Below, piece by piece: positions 17,369-25,515 of a DNA stretch of 64,000 bases (positions within the stretch are counted from its first letter, which is position 1; the number at the start of each line of letters is the position of its first letter). Made by a program: the position numbers and the translations under genes. Location: positions 1-64,000 of the forward strand of contig JADJOO010000008.1 in the NCBI GenBank assembly GCA_016713725.1, in the 5' to 3' direction. Below the pieces are notes generated by a model, which did not search any database, was not told where the DNA came from, and saw only the letters and a list, made by a program, of their open reading frames with translations. Source of the DNA: Pseudomonadota bacterium. GTDB lineage: Bacteria; Pseudomonadota; Gammaproteobacteria; Steroidobacterales; Steroidobacteraceae.

Positions 17369-19327
17369 GTGAAACTCGCATCCGCAGTCAAGTTGGCTCT
17401 GCTCGCGTCCGCGACCAATGCCGCGATGATTTCGTCACCCGGCACAGGCACAGGCGCAGGCAGGAGGGGGCCTGGAGGAAATCGTCGTCACGGCGACCAA
17501 GGTGGCAGTCGATCTGCAGAAGGCGCCGGCAGCCATCACGGCCCTGGATGCCGAAACGATCGCCAGCGCAGGAATCACCGGGACATCCGGGCGGCACAGA
17601 ACCTGGTGCCATCAGTGCGGTTCCAGGCGCAGAACGCCGCCACTGAGATCTACATCCGCGGCGTGGGGTCCACGATCGACCTTCCCAACATCGAGCCGCC
17701 GACCGCGCTCAACTTCAACGGGATCTACATTCCGCGTGAGGTCGCCGGGATTCCGTTCTTCGACATGGAAACGATCGAGGTCCTGCCGGGCCCGCAGGGC
17801 ACGTTGTACGGACGCGGTTCCCTCGGTGGCGTCGTGAACGCCAGTTTCGTGCGGCCCCGCGACGTCAACGAGGGCTTCGTCACGCTGGAGGCCGGAAACT
17901 ATAATTTGATGCACGTGACGGTCGACGGAAACCTCGCGGCATCCGACACGGTTGCGTTCCGGGGTGGCATCGACTATGCCAAGGCCGACGGGTTTGAAAC
18001 CTCGGGTGCGAGCGCGACGGACAATCTCACGGCGCGGGCCGCGGTCGAATTTGACGTAACCGATGCGGTCGATGTGTACCTCTGGGGGGTGTACTCGCGG
18101 CGCCAGGGCGACTCCAATAACGTCGTGACGGTCGGTGTGGATCCCGTGACCGGCACCTACGCGGGGCCTGGGAAGTTCTGCGCAACGATCCATGGAACGA
18201 CACAGAACGCCGGAGATGCTGGCGCTGCCGTCGAATCGAACCTGCCGCCCCGTCAGCACCCCAGGCCCTTCCTATGGATGGAACCTCGGCTGTACGCGTA
18301 CAGTCTGGAGACGGCCGGCACCTTCACGATCACCGGCTTTCCGATTTCAGTCGTCGACCAGAACAAGCTCGAGGGCTATGCCGTGTTCGGGCAGCTGACG
18401 TACTCCGTCACTGACCGTTTGCGCCTGGTGGGCGGCGGTCGCTACAGCAGTGACGACCGGACCGGGCGCGGGCCGTACACGGGCTTTCTCGGATCGGACT
18501 TCGTCTTTGAGGTGCCGTACACGTACGACGAGTCGTTCAGCCACGCCGACTACAAAGCAGGAATCGAGTTCGACGCGGCGGACCGGATGATGCTGTATGC
18601 GGCGATTCAATCCGGGTATCAGCCGGGCACCTTCAATGCCTATCCGAGCACGCCGGAGGCGTCGAACGAAGTCCGACAGGCCGAACTGACGGCGTATACG
18701 GCCGGCATCAAGAGCCGGTTTATGGACAACCGGCTGCAGGTGAACGACGAGATCTTTTATTACGACTATACGGATCTGTTCGCCTCGGCCTACAACTCGG
18801 TGCTGAACACGACCCAGACGTTCAACGCCCAAGCGACTGAGATCTATGGCAACCAGCTCGACGTGGTCTTCCTGCCGACCGAGAACGATCAACTCTCGCT
18901 GTCGATTGGCTATCTGCACGCCCGCAATGACAAGTTCGTCCTACCCGACGGGTCGGCCAATTTCAACGGCTTGCAGCTGCAGTACGCCCCTGATTGGACG
19001 GTGAGTCTCGGATATCACCACGACTTCGAGCTGACGAAGGGGCGACTCCGCGCGCAACTCTATTCGCGCTACGAGAGCTCTTTCTTCTCGGACTTCTATC
19101 ACACGCCCGGTGGTGAGCAGGAAAGCTATACGAAGACCGACGCGTCGCTGACCTATTTCTCGGACGACGAGAAATGGAATGTCTCCTTGTGGGCCAAGAA
19201 CCTCGAGAACGAAGCCGTTCTGGCCGCTACGGCGGGCGGCAGCGGTTCGCCGCTTGAGCCGCTGGGCGCCACGACCAACCTCGAACCGCCGCGTACATAC
19301 GGTCTGCGGGCAACGTTCCATTTCTAA
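17369..19327 (+). CDS. TonB-dependent outer-membrane receptor, N-terminal frameshift
   Basis: Signal peptide (LASAVKLALLASATNAAM). In another frame from about 17470 come the TonB-box/plug start LEEIVVTATKVAVDLQKAPAAITALDAE; the main frame is back by about 17590 with VPSVRFQAQ, EIYIRGVGS, FFDMETIEVLPGPQGTLYGRG (plug). The 22-strand barrel follows, ending in RTYGLRATFHF with the terminal aromatic. About 652 codons is shorter than the 700-750 usual, and a segment near 18180-18290 looks compressed. The receptor imports a ligand across the outer membrane with TonB energy. The neighbours suggest an aromatic or amphipathic substrate. Confidence 0.88.
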   Translation: MKLASAVKLALLASATNAAMISSPGTGTGAGRRGPGGNRRHGDQGGSRSAEGAGSHHGPGCRNDRQRRNHRDIRAAQNLVPSVRFQAQNAATEIYIRGVGSTIDLPNIEPPTALNFNGIYIPREVAGIPFFDMETIEVLPGPQGTLYGRGSLGGVVNASFVRPRDVNEGFVTLEAGNYNLMHVTVDGNLAASDTVAFRGGIDYAKADGFETSGASATDNLTARAAVEFDVTDAVDVYLWGVYSRRQGDSNNVVTVGVDPVTGTYAGPGKFCATIHGTTQNAGDAGAAVESNLPPRQHPRPFLWMEPRLYAYSLETAGTFTITGFPISVVDQNKLEGYAVFGQLTYSVTDRLRLVGGGRYSSDDRTGRGPYTGFLGSDFVFEVPYTYDESFSHADYKAGIEFDAADRMMLYAAIQSGYQPGTFNAYPSTPEASNEVRQAELTAYTAGIKSRFMDNRLQVNDEIFYYDYTDLFASAYNSVLNTTQTFNAQATEIYGNQLDVVFLPTENDQLSLSIGYLHARNDKFVLPDGSANFNGLQLQYAPDWTVSLGYHHDFELTKGRLRAQLYSRYESSFFSDFYHTPGGEQESYTKTDASLTYFSDDEKWNVSLWAKNLENEAVLAATAGGSGSPLEPLGATTNLEPPRTYGLRATFHF

Positions 19328-19365
19328 GGCACGCCAGGAGCAACGGCGATAACTCTCAGCGCCCC

Positions 19366-19926
19366 ATGTCTCGTCGCATTCCTCGCCTGGCGTTTGACCA
19401 GCTACGCCCCGATCTAGCGGAGGTGCTTGCACCGCGTGTGCAGCGCCTCGGCTACCTCGGGGAGTTCTTTCGCGTCGCCGGGCACCAGCCGTCAGCCCTC
19501 AAGGGCTTTGTCGAGTTCACGGAGGCAGCCAAGTCTGGGCTCGACAAGCGCCTTGTCGAACTGCTGGCGCTGACCGTTGCGACGCACTACGGCAACGCTT
19601 ACGAGCGAAACCAGCACGAGCGTCTGTCCATCCGACTCGGATATGGGCGTGCGTGGATTGAGGCGGTCGAACGGCTGCAACCGGATGGATCCGTCGGTCT
19701 GTCCGAGCTGGAGCGAAAGGTTCAGGCGGTTGCGCTGGGCAGTGTTCGGTCGCACGGTCGGGAGGGTCATTCCGCCTTTGACGAACTCGTCGGCGTGCTG
19801 GGCGTTGAGGCTACGACCGCCATGCTGCTGGTGATCTCGCGCTATGTAGCGCACGCCTACGTCGTGAATATGCTCGAGCTCGAACCCCCGGTGCCCTCAA
19901 TCTGGGACGATGGATTCACGGGCTAG
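19366..19926 (+). CDS. Carboxymuconolactone-decarboxylase/AhpD-like protein
   Basis: Intact, 186 residues, all-helical CMD/AhpD fold (LAEVLAPRVQRLGYLGEFFRVAGHQPSALKGFVEFTEAAKSGLDKRLVELLALTVATHYGNAYERNQHE). The CxxC pair of AhpD peroxidase is absent; the position reads ERNQHE, as in the decarboxylase-like branch. It starts 38 bp after the TonB receptor stop and precedes the bicupin gene. In aromatic pathways relatives catalyse decarboxylation or isomerisation of lactones; here the exact reaction is unknown. Confidence 0.75.
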   Translation: MSRRIPRLAFDQLRPDLAEVLAPRVQRLGYLGEFFRVAGHQPSALKGFVEFTEAAKSGLDKRLVELLALTVATHYGNAYERNQHERLSIRLGYGRAWIEAVERLQPDGSVGLSELERKVQAVALGSVRSHGREGHSAFDELVGVLGVEATTAMLLVISRYVAHAYVVNMLELEPPVPSIWDDGFTG

Positions 19927-20036
19927 CGTCAATCGCCCGCGTTGCAAACATCGGGCCGCCACGGTCGCCGGGGACCTGCATCCAGTACTGGACACAGTCC
20001 GTGAGGATGGAACAGTTGAGTGAAGGAAAGCATCCC

Positions 20037-21113
20037 ATGAATGATTCAGTCGTCATTGTGGACCGCACCGGTCAGTCGCTTGCGCATACGCACTATGACA
20101 CCGCCAAACCGACGGACATCTGGCCGCCGATCACTATCACGGCCGCGCAGATTGATCAGATGATCGAACAGCTGGCGAGCCACCCGCGGCCGACCAACGG
20201 GCGTCGGGAGGTCGTCATCATGCATCCGCGCGCAGTTGATCTTGGGCAGGGGCTCGCGCCAGGAACACAGGTCGTCCTCTCCGTGCTGAAGCCTGGGGAG
20301 GAAACGACCCCAGTCCGCCAGAACTCAACCCAAGTCAACTTCTGCATTCGGGGCGGCGGACACGCCGTGCTCGACGGCCGGCGCGTGGATTTTCGTCAGT
20401 ACGACGTTTGGAATGTGCCGAGCTTCATTCCGTACCGACATGTCAACGACACCAAGGACCTGCAGGTTCGCCTGACGTATTCCAACGCACCGCTGCTCGA
20501 AATGTTACGCGTGCACCTTGTGGATGAGAACCCGCCCGTCAGACCGCATTCGCATGCCGTGGAGACTGTTGCCGCGGAGCAGGATCCCCGGCGGAAGAGT
20601 CCATTTGGGTCGTTTCAGCTGACTGAGGACGGCGCCTGGCTCATGCCCTACGAGACCTTGATCAATCCACCGTCCGTCGTCTCTCCGGCTCTGCATTGGC
20701 CATGGGAGCTCGTTCAGGCCAACCTCGACAAGCTTGCCGCCCTCGGCAAGGACTACATCGGGCGCCGCTTGTACCTGCTCTATAACCCAATGACGGGTCG
20801 CGCGAACGGCACCACGCCGAGCTTTTTCGCGACCATCACGATTCGCCCACCGGGCGTCATCGATCGCCCGCACCGGCACGTATCGTCTGCAATCAACTAC
20901 TATTTTCGTGGCAGCGGCTACAGCGTAGTTGACGGACGGCGCTACGAATGGAATGCAGGCGATCTCATGCTGTCGGCGCCCGGCTGGGCTGTGCACAACC
21001 ACGCTTCGTACGATGAACCCGTTTACGAACTGACAATCCAGGACCAGCCGCTGCACATCATGATGGAGTCGCTGCTCTGGCAAGAGTCGCTGAAGGAGCC
21101 CCAGCGCTTTTAG
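20037..21113 (+). CDS. Gentisate-dioxygenase-like bicupin with metal site only in second cupin
   Basis: Intact. Start ATG 20037 is chosen for the AAGGAAAG just upstream; an in-frame ATG at 20001 lacks one. 358 residues with two cupin barrels, like bacterial gentisate 1,2-dioxygenase and 1-hydroxy-2-naphthoate dioxygenase. In the first barrel the HxH ligand pair is replaced by R94-Q-N96 (TPVRQNSTQVNF). In the second barrel H279-R-H281 and H320 are present (DRPHRHVSSAINYYFRGSGY, then WAVHNH). In known enzymes of this family the catalytic iron sits in the N-terminal barrel, so the site appears moved. Likely an Fe(II) ring-cleavage dioxygenase with unusual architecture. Confidence 0.78.
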   Translation: MNDSVVIVDRTGQSLAHTHYDTAKPTDIWPPITITAAQIDQMIEQLASHPRPTNGRREVVIMHPRAVDLGQGLAPGTQVVLSVLKPGEETTPVRQNSTQVNFCIRGGGHAVLDGRRVDFRQYDVWNVPSFIPYRHVNDTKDLQVRLTYSNAPLLEMLRVHLVDENPPVRPHSHAVETVAAEQDPRRKSPFGSFQLTEDGAWLMPYETLINPPSVVSPALHWPWELVQANLDKLAALGKDYIGRRLYLLYNPMTGRANGTTPSFFATITIRPPGVIDRPHRHVSSAINYYFRGSGYSVVDGRRYEWNAGDLMLSAPGWAVHNHASYDEPVYELTIQDQPLHIMMESLLWQESLKEPQRF

Positions 21114-21163
21114 GGGCAAGTCCTGGCTTTGTCACGAACCGACCGGCCTGAGGCAACCCGAGC

Positions 21164-22076
21164 ATGATTTCTCTGCGGCCGGACCAACTTCGGGGATCGA
21201 TTACCCCGATTATCACTCCTTTCATTGACGGTGAGGTTGACTACGAGACCTACGCGCGCCTGCTGGTCCGGCATGTGCAGGAGGGGGGGGCATGGCGTTC
21301 TCGTCAACGGCACAACCGCAGAGCCGAGCACACTCACGGTCGAGGAACGCAATAGGTTGGTCGACGTTGCAGTCGAGACCGTCGGTGGCAAGACCCAGAT
21401 CGTCGCTGCGACTGGCTCGCAGTCTCATGCCGAAACGGTGGCACTGACCGACCATGCGACTCGAGCAGGAGCTGACGGCTTGCTCATTGTGACCCCGTAC
21501 TACTTGCGCCCGCCGCAGCGTGGCTTGGTGAAGTACTACGTCGATCTGGCAGAACGAACTCCACTGCCCGTCATGGTGTACCACATTCCTGGGCGTGCAG
21601 CGGTTGGCGTGACGCTCGACACTTTCAGGCGTATTGCGGACGGCGCCCCGAACTTCGTGGGGATGAAACATGCCGTCAACGACCTGGGATTCGTAACGGA
21701 ATGCCTGGCCCACTTTGGACGTGAATTCCGCATCTTTGTCGGCCTCGAGGAGTTGTCGTTTCCGATGCTGGCGGTGGGTGCCGCCGGCCTCATGAACGCA
21801 GTTGGGAACCTCGCGCCCGCAATCGTGGCCCGGTTGTACAGCGCAGTTCAGGAAGGTCGCATCGAGGACGCAAGGAACTTGCACTTCCAGATGTTCGAGT
21901 TGAATCAGGCCGTGTTCTTCGATACCAATCCGATTCCAATAAAATACATGGCAAAGCGGCTTGGCATACTGCCGAGAAATGAGCCTCGACTGCCGATGCT
22001 GCCCGCTGAGCCAGAGCTTGAGCGGCGACTCGATGGGGTACTCTCGCGGGCAGGCATGCTGGCGACCGAGGCCTGA
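21164..22076 (+). CDS. DapA/NanA-family lyase, one frameshift in an 8-G run
   Basis: Class I aldolase-fold protein (LRGSITPIITPFIDGEVDYETYARLLVRHVQEGG, then HGVLVNGTTAEPSTLTVEERNRLV). The Schiff-base Lys is in NFVGMKHAVND and the active-site Tyr in PVMVYHIPGRAAV. The break is exactly at the G run 21283-21290, where one G too many is present; with seven G the frame is continuous. Length of about 304 codons, normal for the family. Family members split or join pyruvate and an aldehyde, including trans-o-hydroxybenzylidenepyruvate and related aromatic pathway intermediates, which would suit a position after a ring-cleavage dioxygenase. Substrate inferred only from context. Confidence 0.83.
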
Positions 22077-22129
22077 CGGAATGTCCGTGACGTCAGACGG
22101 GTGGTCGCAGTAACGGAGCGTGGATTGTC

Positions 22130-22762
22130 ATGTATTACACCATCGAAGCGGGGCATCGGGCAGCCGGGCTTCTCCACAACCCGTTCAACTCTCTAATTGC
22201 TCCGCGACCGATCGGTTGGGTCAGCACGGTCGATACCCAGGGCCGACCCAACCTCGCGCCGTTCTCCTACTTCAACGGAGTCTCGGCAGATCCTCCAATG
22301 GTGATGTTTGCGCCGAATGAGAAGGACGAGGTCGGGACTCCGAAGGACTCATTTCGCAACGTGGTCGAGACCAGGGAGTTTGTCATCAACATTGTGCCTT
22401 GGCGTTTACGCAACGAGATGAACCTGACATCCACGGTACTTGGTCATGGTCAGAGCGAGTTCGAACTCGCGGGTCTGACCCCGGTTCCCAGCCATCTGGT
22501 CAAACCGCCAAGGGTAGGAGAGTCCCCGGCGGCACTCGAGTGCAAGGTGTGGGAGATCATCGCGCTGCCTCCTGGACGTGGCGCTCGACGCTACCACGTG
22601 GTCCTTGGTGAGGTCGTCGCGGTGCACATTTCCGACGACTGCATTCGGGACGGCAAGGTGGACACGCTGAAGCTATCTCCCATGGCTCGGTTGGGAGGTT
22701 TTGAGTACATGAGCGTCGATCACGTCGAGATTATTCCGCGCCCACCGGGTGGCGGCACCTAA
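22130..22762 (+). CDS. Flavin reductase-like domain protein
   Basis: Intact, 210 residues. FMN-binding split barrel of the flavin-reductase-like group (FNSLIAPRPIGWVSTVDTQGRPNLAPFSYFNGVSADPPMVMFAP, then VVETREFVINIV). Relatives are found as partners or independent FMN enzymes in aromatic degradation (for instance with decarboxylase or monooxygenase genes). It follows the DapA-like gene by 53 bp in the same direction, so it is probably the last gene of the TonB-CMD-bicupin-lyase operon. Convergent with the sulfotransferase gene after 24 bp. Confidence 0.82.
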   Translation: MYYTIEAGHRAAGLLHNPFNSLIAPRPIGWVSTVDTQGRPNLAPFSYFNGVSADPPMVMFAPNEKDEVGTPKDSFRNVVETREFVINIVPWRLRNEMNLTSTVLGHGQSEFELAGLTPVPSHLVKPPRVGESPAALECKVWEIIALPPGRGARRYHVVLGEVVAVHISDDCIRDGKVDTLKLSPMARLGGFEYMSVDHVEIIPRPPGGGT

Positions 22763-22786
22763 GCAATTACGACCCAGGTTCAAGAA

Positions 22787-23491
22787 TCAGGCAATCGCGG
22801 TCAACAGCCACGCGGCGGCTACAATGGCCGCGGCAGGCACTGCCCATTCGGCGATGCGAAACACCAACAGGACTCGTCGGAAGAACTTTCTGTCGTTCGC
22901 TTGCGGAAACGGCACGCCCTGCGGCACCGGTACTGCGAGGAACTCGCAGAGAGGCCCCCATCCCTCGCTCACGCCGTACTCCAGAAGGCGTTCCGTTGGA
23001 ACCGTGCGCCTTACCTGCTCTACGTGAGACTTGTAGACGCTGATGGATTTCGCTCGGTCCGCAAATTCCCCGTTGAATCGCGCCTTCCAGAGAACTTCAT
23101 CGTGCATCCGGGCAATTGAACTCGGAAACCACCATGGCAGTGCGTCCTTAACCGCCCATAACGTTTCGAACATGCTGTCGTACCAGACCTCAGGGTCGCG
23201 CACGTTCAACAGGATTCTTGCATCAGGGTATACGTCCATGAGCTCGCGATAGAACTCACATGCCGGCCAATCGACCGTAGACCGGTAACTGCGAAAGAAT
23301 CGCTTGAAGTCGACGGAATCTCCAGCCTTGGCCCGAATCCAGAACTTCGCGTGTCCTGGTCGGAGCATCGCAGTCCTCATGTGGTAGCACGGACCGACGC
23401 CAAGGATTTCGAGCGCCTTCATCAGCGAAGTCGTTCCGGTCCGTCCAAACCCGGCACCGATGACGCGGAGGTTTCCGTCAGCTGGACTCAT
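22787..23491 (-). CDS. Sulfotransferase-family protein with C-terminal membrane anchor
   Basis: Intact, 234 residues from ATG 23491, chosen because GAGGG lies in front of it (an in-frame ATG exists at 23503). The P-loop-like PAPS-binding signature is at the N-terminus (VIGAGFGRTGTTSLMKALEILGVGPCYHM), followed by VDWPACEFYRELMDVYPDARILLNVRDPEVWYDS. A hydrophobic stretch near the C-terminus (IAEWAVPAAAIVAAAWLLTAIA) should anchor it in the membrane. Enzymes of this group transfer sulfate from PAPS to hydroxyl groups. The acceptor is unknown. It is transcribed against the flavin reductase gene. Confidence 0.8.
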   Translation of the reverse strand: MSPADGNLRVIGAGFGRTGTTSLMKALEILGVGPCYHMRTAMLRPGHAKFWIRAKAGDSVDFKRFFRSYRSTVDWPACEFYRELMDVYPDARILLNVRDPEVWYDSMFETLWAVKDALPWWFPSSIARMHDEVLWKARFNGEFADRAKSISVYKSHVEQVRRTVPTERLLEYGVSEGWGPLCEFLAVPVPQGVPFPQANDRKFFRRVLLVFRIAEWAVPAAAIVAAAWLLTAIA

Positions 23492-23503
23492 TGGCACCCT
23501 CAT

Positions 23504-23775
23504 GGACCCTAACCTGCAGTTGCCAGTCTCGTCGATTCCACGTAACGGGGCTGTGGCGGCGGCCGACGACCCAAGCCCCGATCGTCTATCCGGTTCGGAA
23601 CAGGTTCGGTCGCGATGCCCGTAAGCCGTTGACCGCGCTGGGGCGCTGCAAAAACCAAGCAGGTACGCACAACAGCTGTTGGCATAAAATCTGTCGGCCT
23701 AATTATAGTCAGACCGCTTGGCTCCATCGCTCGGCCAATCTGTCCTCCCCAACCGCAGATCAACGGAGACGCTCG
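23504..23775. other. Promoter interval with copy 1 of a 20-bp dispersed repeat
   Basis: Non-coding, 272 bp. TCGGTCGCGATGCCCGTAAG at 23606-23625 recurs identically at 44474-44493, and the 15 bp before it are similar too. An AT-rich stretch near 23685-23715 (GGCATAAAATCTGTCGGCCTAATTATAG) could contain the promoter of the truncated monooxygenase gene; this is not proven. Confidence 0.5.
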
Positions 23776-24062
23776 ATGCCTCAGCTCAAACCACTTGATC
23801 CGAGTACGCCAATCTTTGAGCAGCTCGGCACTGAGGTTTCGCCCGTAATCTTGGTCAACATCTTCCAGGTCGCGGAAGCGGACGTTCCCGCGCTACTCAA
23901 GGCCTAGGAGGCGGACGCCACTTGGATGAAGCAACAACTCGGGTATATCTCGACTCAGCTGCATCTGGGTATCGGTGGTAGTACAGCGTTTATGAACTAT
24001 GCAATTTGGGAGTCAGTGGCGCACTTTCGAGCAGCGTTCAACCATCCTGAGTTCAAGGCCTG
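23776..24062 (+). pseudogene. Antibiotic-biosynthesis-monooxygenase-like protein, nonsense codon and IS truncation
   Basis: ABM-domain protein (MPQLKPLDPSTPIFEQL, then SPVILVNIFQVAEADVPALLKA). At 23905 a TAG interrupts the frame where homologues of this type carry Trp (LLKAW); the frame is otherwise continuous through EADATWMKQQLGYISTQLHLGIGGSTAFMNYAIWESVAHFRAAFNHPEFKAW. It ends at the IS256 element at 24063, losing the last 10-15 residues. So two independent lesions are present: a substitution-type nonsense codon and an insertion-type truncation. Confidence 0.8.
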
Positions 24063-25475
24063 GGTCGCGTCCCGCGGAGTGGTGTACGAGTCGTGAGTCC
24101 TGGTGTGGTTGGACTCGTGCTCAGCTGACCACGGCGGACAGCCGAGCAGGTTGATTGTCACTCAGGGTTCGCAGCGCCTCAAGGGACATGTAGCGACGCT
24201 GCAGTTGCCACTCGTCGTTCTGCTCGAGCAGCAGCGCGCCGACGAGCCGCGTGATCGAGGCTTCGTTCGGGAAGATGCCGACCACGTCGGTGCGCCGCTT
24301 GATTTCGGCATTGAGCCGCTCCAGCGGGTTGGTGCTGTGGATTTGCGTGCGGTGCGCTTTCGGGAAGGTCATGTACGCGAGCACATCGGCTTCGGCGCCG
24401 TCCATCAAGTCGGCGAGCTTCGGGAACTTGCCGCGCAGCTGATCGGACACGGCGCGCCACTGCTGGCTCGCCGTCTCGAACGACTCCTGCGCGAACGCAG
24501 TGTTGATCGCCGCGAGCACCATCTGCCGCTGGCCCTTGCCGGCGTGGGCGAGCGCATTGCGCAGGAAGTGCACTTTGCAGCGCTGCCAGGTAGCGGCCAG
24601 CACCTTGGCAGCGGCGGCCTTGAGCCCCTCGTGGGCATCGGAGATCACGAGCTTCACGCCGCGCATTCCTCGGCGCGTAAGGCTGCGCAGGAAGTCCGTC
24701 CAGAACGGCTCGGCCTCGGACGAGCCGATCGCCATACCGAGCAGCTCGCGCACGCCTTCGGCGTTGACCGCGACGGCGATTATCACGGCCTTGGAGACGA
24801 TGCGACCGGCCTCGCGGCCCTTCACGTAGGTCGCATCGATCCACAGGTACGGCCAGTCGCCCTCGAGCGGGCGGCCGAGGAACGCGTTGACCCGCTCGTC
24901 GATTTCCGCGCACAGCCGCGACACCTGGCTCTTGGAGATGCCGCTCATCCCCATCGCCTTGACCAGATCGTCCACCGAGCGCGTCGAGACGCCCTGCACG
25001 TAGGCCTCCTGAATGACGGCCGCCAGCGCCTTCTCGGCCGTGCGCCGCGGCTCCAGGAACGGCGGGAAGTAGCTTCCCGAGCGCAGCTTGGGGATCTTCA
25101 CCGCGATCGAGCCGGCGCGGGTCTCCCACAACCGTTCGCGGTAGCCGTTGCGGCTGTTCTGCCGATCGGGACTGCGCTCGCCGTAGCCGGCAGCGCAGAG
25201 GTTCTCGACGTCGAACTGCATCACCCGCTCGACGATGTGGTGGATCATCTCCCGCAGCAGGTCGTTGTCCGCCCCCTTTTCCAGAAGGTCGGCAAGTGCA
25301 ATGCTCGGCTTGGTGGTCATCGTGGTGTTCTCCGGTTCAGGGCCAGGTGTGGTAACCCAACCTTAAACCAGAACCCACGATGGCCGCTTTCCCGGCGGCC
25401 TGACCGGCTTAAACCCCGGCGGCGATCGCCGGCGGCTCAGCCCGTCACTCGTACACCACGTCCGGGGACGTCACC
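24063..25475 (-). mobile_element. IS256-family insertion sequence, copy 2 (intact)
   Basis: 1413 bp with 28-bp imperfect inverted repeats (24063-24090, 25448-25475) nearly identical to those of copy 1 at 7059-8468, but in inverse orientation. The flanks AAGGCCTG (left) and ATCACCGG (right) do not form a target duplication, so one side was probably lost by deletion or recombination after insertion. Confidence 0.9.
24121..25320 (-). CDS. IS256-family (Mutator-type) transposase
   Basis: Intact, 399 residues, the normal family length. The DDE triad is seen as D in YLWIDATYVKGREAGRIV, D in KLVISDAHEGLKAAAAKV, and E in NPLERLNAEIKRRTDVVG. The Cx2H-like region near CKVHFLRNALAH is also typical. It cuts and reinserts the flanking element. 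This is the only complete transposase in the window and could in principle also move copy 1, whose terminal repeats are preserved. Confidence 0.95.
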   Translation of the reverse strand: MTTKPSIALADLLEKGADNDLLREMIHHIVERVMQFDVENLCAAGYGERSPDRQNSRNGYRERLWETRAGSIAVKIPKLRSGSYFPPFLEPRRTAEKALAAVIQEAYVQGVSTRSVDDLVKAMGMSGISKSQVSRLCAEIDERVNAFLGRPLEGDWPYLWIDATYVKGREAGRIVSKAVIIAVAVNAEGVRELLGMAIGSSEAEPFWTDFLRSLTRRGMRGVKLVISDAHEGLKAAAAKVLAATWQRCKVHFLRNALAHAGKGQRQMVLAAINTAFAQESFETASQQWRAVSDQLRGKFPKLADLMDGAEADVLAYMTFPKAHRTQIHSTNPLERLNAEIKRRTDVVGIFPNEASITRLVGALLLEQNDEWQLQRRYMSLEALRTLSDNQPARLSAVVS

Positions 25476-25515
25476 ATCACCGGCCATTGGCGGAGCCTGC
25501 AATGGGGGAATCGCA

